Assembly (NCBI GenBank): GCA_963556695.1
Contig: CAUWAG010000019.1
Coordinates: 1,302,001 to 1,366,000, forward strand
DNA from: Anthostomella pinea
Lineage: Eukaryota; Ascomycota; Sordariomycetes; Xylariales; Xylariaceae
Direction of reading: 5' to 3'
Length of the DNA stretch: 64,000 nucleotides
Both the position numbers and the translations under genes were made by a program. Of this stretch, positions 54,862-64,000 are shown one piece after another (within the stretch, counting starts at the first letter, position 1; every line of letters starts with the position of its first letter). The notes beneath the pieces were generated by a model that saw only the letters and a program-made list of their open reading frames with translations, searched no databases and was not told where the DNA came from.

Positions 54862-57800
54862 CTAAAACCCCCACTGCTTGCAGAAGTGCTGCATCAGCTT
54901 CGGCGTGACAGCCTCAGCGGTCCGCATAGCAGCGCTCCGCTGCGTGGTGCGCGTCATGTCAAACACGACCGGCTCATTCTCATCGGCAGAGGCCATCCCG
55001 CGGTACGAGTCGATAAGCTTGACACCGGGGTTCTTGTCCAAAGATGAGGTGTCGGCCGCCTGACTCTCCTCCAGCTTCTTCACCCAGTCCTGGAAGCTGA
55101 CCAGTTCGCGAATGCGATCCTTGCCGTAGAACTGCTGCACTGCTGGCGCCAGCTCCGTCCAGGTGGTGGACTTTGGGTTGACACCGTGGAAGTACCCGCT
55201 GATGTCCTTGGGTGCGACCTTCTGCGACACGCCGGCGACTTCCAACACCAGGCTGGCGATTCTCTCACAGGGTGTCCAGTCGACGCGCTCCATTTGTCCC
55301 AGGTTGCGAGGCAGAGCTTTCAGATACAAGCTGCTTGCAATGATCGAAGGCAGCCATTCCTGCTTGTTCCAGAACCCGGCCTCGCCTTCAGGTCCGGCAA
55401 TCTGCCCGACGCGAATGATGGCGGCGGGGAAATCGCCAGACTTGGCCACGTCTTCGAGGATGAGACTGCCAATCATCTTGCTTCGGCCGTAGCCGCCTCC
55501 CGGCAGCTCGAGGTCTTCAAGTCGGGCCTCCGGTACGGGACCCTTCTCAGTGGGCCAGCGATCGCCTGTGCCTATGGAGGAGATGAAGACGACGGCGACA
55601 CGCTTGGCAGCATTGGTGGCGAAGTCTGCGACGTTGCGGACACCGCGCAGGTGTGGTGCGAATGACTCGGTCGGGATGTTGAAATTGACTGGCCAGGCGT
55701 TATGGATGATGCGATCAGCCGTCTTGAGGAGCTCGTTGAAGGTATCGCGGGGCAAGCCAAAGTCGGAGCGAGACATGTCGGCGTGGAGAAGTGTACACTT
55801 GGAGGCGTATTCCGAGGCAAGACCGCGCTCCTTCATGGCCTTCGCCTGCTGCTTGGCACCTCCATCCTCGGCGCGGTTCAGACAGATGATCTTCTTCACA
55901 TTCCTGTTCTTGACCATGAGGTCCAACATGTATGACCCCAGCATTCCCGTCGAGCCGGTCATGATCACAGTTTGGCCTTCATCTGCGGGAGCAGGTCGTC
56001 CTTCGATGGCCTTGGGAAGATCGCTGGTGTATTTCTTCCAGAGTGCCTTCATGGACTGCAACTCGTGTTGCTCTTCGCTCTCGGGGGAAGACTTGGTGCC
56101 CTCGCGGATGACCGAGTTGATGTAGCTGGCAAGACGGCGAGGGGTGGGATTGCCATAGATAACGCGCGTAGCCATCGCCGTAGCATCGACACGACAGCCT
56201 GCAGCCTCAAGGCCAGCACGCAGCAGTCGAGAAGCATTGATGACTTGCATACTGTCGATCTAGTCCAGTTCGTCAGTAAACTCCCTTGCCTGGTTTTCAA
56301 GACAATGATCTGTCCTGGGATGATGATCTGTAAGGAAATGGCTCAGAAATCTACTTACCCCTGCTGAGAAGAAGTCGGTGTCTGGGTTCAGGTCCTCTGG
56401 GGCACCCAAGCGGGTTTGGAACATCTCCTCGATCGAGTCGATCAATGTCTGCTCCGAGCTGATGTCCATACGGGGAGCTGCCTCGCTAGAGAGTTCTCCG
56501 GCCTTCTTGTACAGCTGGTCGATTTCATCCCGATACAGCTTCAGTGTACTGGCTCTCTGAATCGTGCCCTTGCCAGCTCGATGGAATGGCTTCTCCAGGT
56601 TTGAAAGGATGATGAAATCCTTGCCAATCTGCCCGTGAGCAACCGTCTCCTTATTAGCGCGCACCACATGAGGCCAGACACTATCGATCAGCTTCTGTGC
56701 CTCACTCTCATCCTTGGGGGGTTCTGTCGGTTCGAGAATGAGCCCTGGTTGGAATCGTTGAGCGCCCACGACCACTGCACCTTGGATCTGTGGGTGATCC
56801 ATCACGATTTCTTCAATCGTCACTGGGTTGAGCTTCTCTCCGTTGGAGAAGACGATGATGTCTTGAACCCAAAGTCAGCGTCGGATCATAGTGAAGTTGT
56901 TAGGGGAGCATATGCATCAACACGGAGTTGGTGCACTGGAAGAACGGATGAAAGATTGGATGAGATTCCCAAGAGAAGACTTACTATCCGACCGTCCATA
57001 GTAGATCCAGTGGTCAGGCAGGGTGGGATGTGGTTTATAGAGATCCTTCGTGTCCCATTCCTTGTCGTCGGGGAAGGTATAGAAGAGCCCCTGGAGTCCC
57101 GGATGCTGGTTCTTACGGACAATGACTAGCTGGTAGACATCGTCTTCACCTTCCATCTTGCGCCAGTCTGCACCAAAAATGTCCGAGTTGAAGACGAAGT
57201 ACTGCCAAAGGTCGGGATTCGGCTGCCAGTAGAATGGGAATGGGAAAAACCTAGTGTCCATTAGTTGGTCATTGCACATAGGGGGTCTACGTTTCCGCTC
57301 CAGCGCCAACTTACTCCGTAGAGCCTATTGCGTTCACCAGACGAACGCCTTGCTTGACCATGCGATTCCCAGCATCTTTCGCCAAGTTTCCTGAAACTCA
57401 AGTCAGTGTACACGTAAGATTGACGAGAGGAGCAGGCAGGATCATACCTCCACCGAATACAGCCATTTTCAGCTTCTTGAGCTGTTCAATGTGCTGATCG
57501 CTCTGGCTCATGTCTTCCAAGATTGCAGGTCTGCAACGAATGTTAGAATTTGAATGGCTTCGAAGGACAGGGGCATATTGTGGCAAGTCATTTGCAGGGG
57601 GTCAATCAACGGGCTTACTCACGGCAGCATAGCGCCTTCAACGTCGGCGTATTTGAGGCATTCAGCCACCAGGTCGGAAGACAGAGGCCGGTCGACCACC
57701 CCTAACGCGATGGGAGTTCCGTAGTAGATTGCTGTGATGAGGAACAGGTACATGCCAGCAGCGTGGAACAAGGGCACTGCGATCATTGTAAGCGAACATT

Positions 57801-58587
57801 CTGCTGTGAATTCAAGAGCCATCAACTTGACGTACTGGGGTCGAAACTCCTCTTTGACCTCTGGGCCCATTCGTATATGAAGGGCCTCTTGCCTTCCCAC
57901 TCAGGAAGATTGCGATGGGCGTCGCCTATGGCCATCATGCCCTGCCGGCACACAATGGGCTTCGGGATACCAGTTGAGCCGCTGGTATGGAGGACCACGA
58001 GCGGCTCCCACTCAGCTTGGGCGAAGGTCTTGGTATAAGGAAACGGCGTGACGTCGTGCTCTACAAACCACTTCTCCATGGGACCCACTTCGACCGCCTG
58101 CATCTCTCTCTCCTGCAGCCACGGCTGAACCATCTTACGATGGCTTGCCGGAAAGGCGAGGACGCGGCAGTCGGTCTTGTCAAAGAGACTCATCTGTCCC
58201 TCTTGTGAGTTGCGAGGGGAGATTAGGAGAGCCTAAAGATGGAGTAAGCCAGTGTCCAGCAGCGGCCATGGGTTGGGATGGGCTGCGTACCTTGTAGCCG
58301 GCCTTGAGTGCGGCAACCACCATGACGACGTAGCGAGCATCGTTGGGGCCAATGTAGGCTATAGTAGGGAAGGTGTTGGCAGGTGGGTGTCCACAGATCT
58401 CGATGATTCTGTGTGCTACATGATTAATAGCATTGGCGTACTGTTTGAACGAGACGGGCTTCCACCCGTCTTGGGGGTTGTTGGAACGAGGAATGGCAAA
58501 GCATTCTCGCGTTGGCTCAGTCTGTGCGATGTCGTCGATGACATGGGGCACAAGGCGGCGTCCGAACTGTTCCTTAGTCGCTGCCAT
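54862..58587 (-). CDS. NRPS-like enzyme, adenylation-thiolation-reductase (A-T-R)
   Basis: Activates a carboxylic or amino acid as AMP ester, loads it on a carrier domain and releases it reductively as aldehyde or alcohol. Eight exons: 58587-58291, 58232-57836, 57776-57623, 57530-57448, 57390-57315, 57250-56985, 56861-56359, 56259-54862; 1057 aa with all seven introns (57-123 bp) in phase. The adenylation domain (about 20-510) has LHTSGSTGIPKPIV, MPLFHAAGMYLFL, YYGRSDN and FSNGEKLNP; the carrier domain has FFSAGIDSMQVINA with the phosphopantetheine Ser at about 595; the reductase (about 685-1050) has the NADPH loop MTGSTGMLGSYMLD, FISSIGTG and the catalytic YGRSK. No condensation domain, so not a true peptide synthetase. 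It differs from Lys2 by size and missing N-terminal domain. No other biosynthetic genes adjoin it except a broken hydrolase. Confidence 0.92.
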
Positions 58588-60995
58588 ATCGGTGGGAATT
58601 GTCTGTCTTGGTCAGGCTCAGTTGTGGATGTGGTAAATTCACCGGGTCATGTACGGTGTTCGAAGGGGCTCAAGCGATTCAAGTCTGTTGTTGTCTGCGA
58701 ACTTGCCCGGAACTGGTTCGTAGGCGGGTTGGTGATGTTATATCTACAACAAAAAGCGCGGGCCCAGCAGAAACGTGACTGCTTTCCTGGTGCACACGGG
58801 GTGCCCGAAACTCGGTGGTAAGGCATGATTACATACAGGACTCGAATACTACACCGTCACGAATTCGCAACTGACTTCGACTCCACGAGTGACGAGACAA
58901 GCGTTGCGGTCAACTGGTGAAACCGGTGCAATTTGACCATCTTTCTGCATCACGCCGACGTCATGGAGACACGAAGGGGCGTTCCGACACCGGTAGACCC
59001 CAGCCAGCCAGCTCACCCTCTCTACAGGTTGACAGATCCCAGTCGGTGGATCTGAAGACACACTTGCCGAGGCTAGTAGTAATCTGGATCCGCAACGGCC
59101 GGATCGAAGATGCGGCTCACTGCAGCCGTTCTGTCCCGTCTGGACCCTGCATGTGGTGTTTGGCTGTCGAGTTAAGCTTTAGGAGCAGCAAGGTTTACAA
59201 CTGCCGTTGGCGGTCCACCCACTAGCTGAGGGATCGCAAGAAATTGGTGCGGGCTGCTGGAGGGTCGGAGGGTCAAAGGGTGAAAGCTTGCCACGTAACG
59301 ATATACGGTAGACGCCGTTTCCGACGTTTCGTATGACATGGCGAGATTCGGCCGCGCTTCCGGCGGCAGCTCTCGGCACGCGAGCAAAGCCGAGTGAGAC
59401 ATAACCTCTCGCGTCCCCTCTTACCCCCTCAGACTTATTACGTGGCTAACCTATTAGTATCTTTATTAGGTGGTAGCGCAGCGTCAGAGATTGCTCTCGA
59501 CCTCTGTCCGTTCTACTTGCGTGAGAGCATCCAAAGTTCGGAGTTTGGCGCGTTGTTGCGAGACCCCGAAGTAGCGGACTACAGTGCAGCACGCCATGCA
59601 TGCGGCATTTTGTCATTTGCGGCGGTATTGGCCGAAATACTTCTCAGTATTCGGTCGCTTCCCGCGCACTTTTTGGCAACCACAACCCTCCAGTATCTTC
59701 GGGTCGCTTTGAGATCCTTTATGGTCGCGGTGCTGAGTATGCTGGATTACTGGGATCGATATGGTCCTGTTCGTGGGAAAGCCTGCGTGAACCCAGAATA
59801 CTCTGATATACTCAGTCACTAGAGGAGCTCTTTGGGAAGAAGTCGCCTCGACCCGCATCGGACATCTAGGTACAAATCTTCTCGGGCGAGAGCTCGCCCT
59901 GACCATACGAGGTGTATAGTTGAGCGTGGTAATGCCGCCGCATGGTGGGCTCTGAGAATCGCATATGGTATCTATCGTATCGACTCGATTCACCATGTAT
60001 GCCTCGATCTCCCTGCTCTCCTGACACCATTCACCGTGCAAGGATGCAGTAGAGACGACGACTGTAGTCCGATGGTATACGCTGTATACGCTCATAGCGC
60101 CGGGTTTGCATCTGTGTGTCCTGGCTGGCGCGCAGACGTCTGTTAGCGAACTCGACTTCCATCCCGCGACAAGGTGGTTGGTATACAACCACACCAATGC
60201 AACGAGTCCCTATTTCTACAGTCCCGATTTCTACTAAGAAGGAGCTGGGAACGTATCATAGGGTGGCCACAGGACCCAGGACTCTTGGATAAGACAATGT
60301 ACCCACTCATCACGTCACAAATGGCTCAAGGCTGTTGGCTCGGAGGATGTAAAGCTCTTCCGCAATATTGTCAGATCAAATCGAGAACTGAACCGGCTGG
60401 ACACTACACTCTGGCGCAGAACCTGTTTGCCGTATTTCACCATAATCCGACGACAATATACCGTCCCGCTGATGACCCGTACCTACTCTATCGCGTCGGT
60501 CAAGGCATAGACACGACAGAAACGTGCAGGTCGTGGAATTCCGGCAATACCATTTGGGTCGCTAGCTCCTCCGAGATTCTGACTGCATTGGTTGAGCGCA
60601 GCAGCGCAACTAGGTGAATTCATGGTGTACCGCTGCTCGACAACGTGACCGTACCACCCCCTCCCTCTGCATATCCATGAATGAGGCAATTGGCGCTCGC
60701 TGAGAAAAATCCCAGATAGGATTGCAAGGCAGAAGCACCCTGCTGGCGGACGCAGGGTCAAACTGAACGCCAAAGCATCAGTAGTGATCTCTCAGTCCCA
60801 TGATACCCATGCGCTCGCCCTTATTGTCTTTCCCAACGAGCCGAAAGTCGTGCCCGTCGAGGCCTTTACTACTGAAGGGCAAACCAACTGGGGGTAAGGC
60901 GCTGAGGGCCTGCGGGTGGAGATGATCTGCATCCCAATGGCGATGGATGTTCCCCCAGTGCAGATGGTCTCTCGAAACCAGAAGATGGGACACAC
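58588..60995. other. Long intergenic stretch, no gene recognised
   Basis: 2.4 kb between the NRPS-like gene and the hydrolase pseudogene. The longest plus-strand frames (59394-59822, 142 codons; 60174-60617, 147 codons) and the minus frame 60197-59613 show no domains, signal peptides or splice patterns that I trust. The left end should contain the NRPS-like promoter. Confidence 0.45.
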
Positions 60996-62132
60996 TCAAG
61001 CCCCGAGCAGGCCATCCAGCAGTCTGACAGCTTCCCTTACAGCATCCATGCCTGGTGAACTGTCCTCGAATAATGACGTCGCCTCGAAAAGATGTCCTTC
61101 GCCCTGAGCTAGGCACAGCATAGCTTTCTTTGAGCCAAGGCAGTCAACTGTCGAAGTCGTTTCATCCACGGAGACCTCAGTGTCTTCGTTACCTTGGATG
61201 AAGATAGTCGACGGCCACTCTTCAGCTTTTCTCCTTTCGGATCATCCTTCGCCCATTGAAACCCCTGGTCGACGTCCCCGACAAGCTTGAGGTACTCATT
61301 CCTGTGTAGCCAATAATCGTAGAGGCTTTCCCTAGTGACAGCATTTGGATTGACTCCGATACCCACCGGCGGTGCTGGCTGAGCAAAGCCGGGGTTTCTC
61401 TCTCCGGATGGCAATAGCCGATCAACCACGAATGCTGACGGGTCATAGGCATTAGTAGTGCCCGCTTTCAGAGGTCCATTGACGAATGATGCTACGTCCT
61501 CATCCCTGATAGGCGCTGGCGTGAGAAGAACGGACGAATTGAAGAATTCATGGCGAAAAGTAGGGACGCCTGTGAGACTGAGCATGGCGACCGGTTCAGG
61601 TGTGACGTGATGAGCGATTAGATTTGCCATGAAGAAGCCTATCACAGGTGAGAGGGTTTGGTGTCAGCAAAGTCTACCAAGTACCAGGCCAACTCTGAGA
61701 AGGTCCAGCACGTACCGGCACTGGCGCCGCCGACGATGACGGGTCGTTTGCGCCCTGAAATGCACGCACCCCAGATCTGGGCAAAGTTGTATGCGGCGAG
61801 GGCGTCCTCGAGCAAGCCTTTTGCTCCAACCTGGGGGAGCAGACGATAACTGGCACTTATCAATATCCACCTCCTCCAATAGCACACTTGGGCCAGCCAT
61901 GGCGGGACACAAGCCCGGGAGCCTCCAACGAGGCCGCCCGCGTGGAAGAACAAGAAGACGGGCTCTCGGTGGTGTCGGGGTAGTGGTCGTCTGCCCTGTA
62001 GACATCGCACTCCAGGGGTATCTCGTGGGTGGCATAGGTGTAAGTGGATCGAGTGAGCATCGCGTCGAATACCGGTAATGTCTTGGTGCATACGTGTCGC
62101 TGCAATGTAGGTCTAACAAACTGGGGGAACAT
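60996..62132 (-). pseudogene. Alpha/beta-hydrolase fold-3 (lipase/esterase-like) pseudogene
   Basis: Family of small-molecule esterases and lactone/ester-processing enzymes. Start at 62132 or 62060 (MLTRSTYTYATHEIPLECDV). The oxyanion motif reads FLFFHAGGLVGGS (HAGG, a variant of HGGG); the nucleophile elbow GGASAGG is split by a 77 bp intron (61715-61639, donor GTACGT, branch CTGAC, acceptor GATAG). Asp of the triad lies in IQGNEDTEVSVDE and His in GEGHLFEA. Frameshifts near 61965 (an AG duplication in GAGAGCCC) and near 61228 put these blocks in different frames, so the gene is called inactive; sequencing error is the alternative. It is the nearest gene to the NRPS-like enzyme on that side. 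Confidence 0.8.
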
Positions 62133-63085
62133 CGATTTCGGGAGGGTTATCGATTATTCAAGAGGTAGGAGATGAAGTCAGACAAGCGGACAGAAGAGGA
62201 GGCAATGAGAGGAGTCCCGACATAAAGTGCAACGCGTTATTGAGCCCATCTCGTCCATATCTACCTTTGGTAGATACCTACTTTAGGTTGCGGCAGTTAA
62301 CCAGTCGTATGGCGCAGTCCGTCTGAGTGAGGTGGGCGCCACCTGTTACAAGCTCATCAGTGAGACGCGTGCGTGCAATGGCCCGCGGTGCCCAGTTGCT
62401 CACAAGTTGTGAGTCACATGTTGCTCACCGTCATGGGTGGTGTGGTAGGTATTCAGCTTGGATGTCAGATGGGACAGCTAGAGTGGCACTTTGCCTGCTG
62501 TTTACCTAGGTTTACCTAAGATGTGATATATCATCCACAGGATGAATGGCCGTCATAGGTAAAGGAGGTATGAATGCGCAATTGACTGGCCATGGACAAA
62601 AGAATCGAATGTCCATAGCGCGACTGGTGGACGAGCTGACGAGGTGGTGTTGTGGCTGACAATTGACAGCTCCGAGCTGGCTAGAAACGCCAAATCGCGA
62701 AGTAATAATAACATTGGATCTCAACTGTGGCTATGTAGCTTGGCGGATATTACCGGTGGCTTAGGCGTCCAGCTAGTTCCGTCAAGCGTCTGCCGTCATC
62801 GGACAGACCTGACAGTGCAGTGGCCCGCCACGAAGATCGTCCACTATCGTCGATTCATCGTGGTGCCTGACTGCATCTTGCAGCAAAAGCTTCTTTTTCC
62901 AGGGTCCCAGATCCAGAGAGTGCGCCGTCTTTCATTTTTGCGTGTTGACTTGACTTACCCCGTGACACCTCACTCTTACCTCCTGAATCAGCTAGAAGAT
63001 TTAGAAGATCTAGAAGATCTAGCAGATCTATCAGATCCTACTTGGCCAGTCTGATTCGCAACTGATGCGATCCTCATAAGACCAG
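62133..63085. other. Intergenic stretch with a short AGATCTA-type repeat
   Basis: About 0.95 kb between divergent genes. Holds a GAAGATCTA microsatellite-like tract at about 62993-63038 just ahead of the SulP gene. No other feature. Confidence 0.5.
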
Positions 63086-64000
63086 ATGCCGTCACCCAGG
63101 CCTACCTCCATCGCAACCGGCTCCAAACCGCAGTCCCACCACGCTCCCTTAACCCCGAGCAGCCTTCGCCAGAGCCGTACGATATCCTCCTCCTCCTCTA
63201 TGCTTAGCACACGACCCGACACCGCGAACGACGAGTCCAACGAGACCACCTCCCTCCTCCACCACGAACATGCACACGACGGTCCCTGCAACCATGGCAC
63301 CTTTTCGCCTCGTGCGTCCAGCCCGACGCGGAGAGACAGGAATCTTGACTCGGAAGGGACATCAATTGCAGACTCAGAGGGGTCCACGCTACCAGCTAAC
63401 TCGCAGTTTCTTAAGGGGAGCAGCTCGAGGAGGAACTTTTCTAGCCGCATCAAGAGCAAGAAGATGACCGATTCCAGTGCTCTGGCAGAGCGCCATGGCT
63501 TCAAGGACTCGTGGTGGATGTACGCTTCGTACTATGTGCCGTGCTTGGTATGGATGAGGCAATACAACCTGTCATGGCTCAAGGGCGACCTGACCTCGGC
63601 CATCACCCTCGCTTCCATGTACCTGCCCATGGCCCTGTCCTATGCCGACAATCTGGCACATGTTCCCGCCATCAATGGCTTGTATGCCTTCGTCTTCAAC
63701 CCCTTCATATACGCGCTACTAGGTAGCTGTCCCCAGATGGTCGTTGGTCCCGAAGCCGCTGGCTCCCTCTTGATTGGCTCCATCGTCAAGAACAGCATCG
63801 ACTCCGGAGCCGGCGATGACGATAACGGCGTCTTGCAAGCCAAAATAGCCGGTGTTGCTGTCGGCATTGCTGGAGCTACTGTCTTCCTCATGGGCCTATT
63901 TCGACTCGGATTCGTTGATAGTGTCCTCAGCCGGCCCTTTTTGCGTGGTTTTATCTCGGCCATCGGAGTCGTCATCTTCGTTGACCAGCTGATCCCGGTG
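63086..64000 (+). CDS. SulP-family transporter (YGR125W/Vsb1-like), partial, runs off the window
   Basis: Secondary anion transporter superfamily (SLC26/SulP). 305 residues are visible. The long soluble N-tail (about 130 aa, Ser/Arg/His-rich with SRTISSSSSMLSTRP) is followed by SWWMYASYYVPCLVWMRQYN, then GDLTSAITLASMYLPMALSY, the SulP signature GLYAFVFNPFIYALLGSCPQ and VVGPEAAGSLLIGSIV, and further helices to the window edge. The long N-tail and the YYVPCLVWMRQY wording match yeast YGR125W-type proteins (vacuolar, needed for basic amino acid storage) rather than plasma-membrane sulfate permeases such as Sul1. The C-terminal STAS domain, if present, lies outside. Start chosen at 63086 because the frame is open from there; 63220 is an alternative. 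Confidence 0.88.
   Translation, partial: MPSPRPTSIATGSKPQSHHAPLTPSSLRQSRTISSSSSMLSTRPDTANDESNETTSLLHHEHAHDGPCNHGTFSPRASSPTRRDRNLDSEGTSIADSEGSTLPANSQFLKGSSSRRNFSSRIKSKKMTDSSALAERHGFKDSWWMYASYYVPCLVWMRQYNLSWLKGDLTSAITLASMYLPMALSYADNLAHVPAINGLYAFVFNPFIYALLGSCPQMVVGPEAAGSLLIGSIVKNSIDSGAGDDDNGVLQAKIAGVAVGIAGATVFLMGLFRLGFVDSVLSRPFLRGFISAIGVVIFVDQLIPV

Noticed and set aside
54862..58587. Lys2 alpha-aminoadipate reductase
   Set aside because: Same domain types, but Lys2 is about 1400 aa with an N-terminal condensation-like region that is absent here.
60174..60617. 147-codon open frame as a gene
   Set aside because: No domain, no start context, no signal peptide and no intron; typical of chance frames in GC-balanced intergenic DNA.

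Overview
The window is nuclear DNA of a filamentous ascomycete (Pezizomycotina, most likely a Sordariomycete; species not determinable by eye). Evidence: many 50-120 bp spliceosomal introns with GTAAGT-like donors and CTRAC/CTNAC branch points; fungal-only families (Zn2Cys6 regulator, HET domain, LsdA-like protein, ACS-type MFS carrier, A-T-R NRPS-like enzyme); and old repeats that are AT-rich with CAA-to-TAA or TGG-to-TAG/TGA stops, the pattern left by repeat-induced point mutation (RIP).

Layout. 0-13.4 kb is conserved core: an Hsm3/PSMD5-like proteasome chaperone (GC-AG intron), the Arf exchange factor Sec7, the pyruvate dehydrogenase E2 subunit, and a macrodomain poly(ADP-ribose) glycohydrolase. 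14-28 kb holds a small secreted Cys-rich protein, an MFS anion:cation symporter, a small two-exon protein with a tRNA-headed SINE just upstream, an LsdA-like secreted protein, a 2-oxoglutarate/Fe(II) dioxygenase and a Zn2Cys6 regulator. 29-54 kb is accessory and decayed: a muconate-cyclase-like pseudogene with three frameshifts, a broken HET gene, a Gly/Gln repeat protein, a type I membrane protein, a 5'-truncated Tad-like LINE with target-site duplications plus a second truncated copy, a broken C2H2 gene, a decayed tandem family of short Myb-like genes, two inverted solo LTRs, a Fot1/pogo transposon and a centromeric-histone pseudogene. 54.8-64 kb holds an eight-exon NRPS-like carboxylate reductase, a frameshifted alpha/beta hydrolase and the start of a SulP permease.

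Three histories can be read directly. (1) Two 493/494 bp solo LTRs lie in opposite orientation at 47.3-48.8 kb and their 5-bp target duplications are swapped exactly as recombination between inverted LTRs predicts; a paralogous empty site 1.1 kb away agrees. (2) A 563 bp SINE with perfect 14-bp target duplications starts at the first base of a tRNA-like head and ends in the same 3' sequence and (AATC)n tail as the LINE at 41.5-44.3 kb, so a SINE and its probable LINE partner sit in one window. (3) A CenH3 (CENP-A)-like gene has been duplicated and broken, and the Fot1-like element seems to sit in its last intron.

Frameshifts occur only in accessory genes. Sec7, E2, PARG and the NRPS-like gene are open along their whole lengths, so the lesions are more likely real pseudogenisation than base-calling error.
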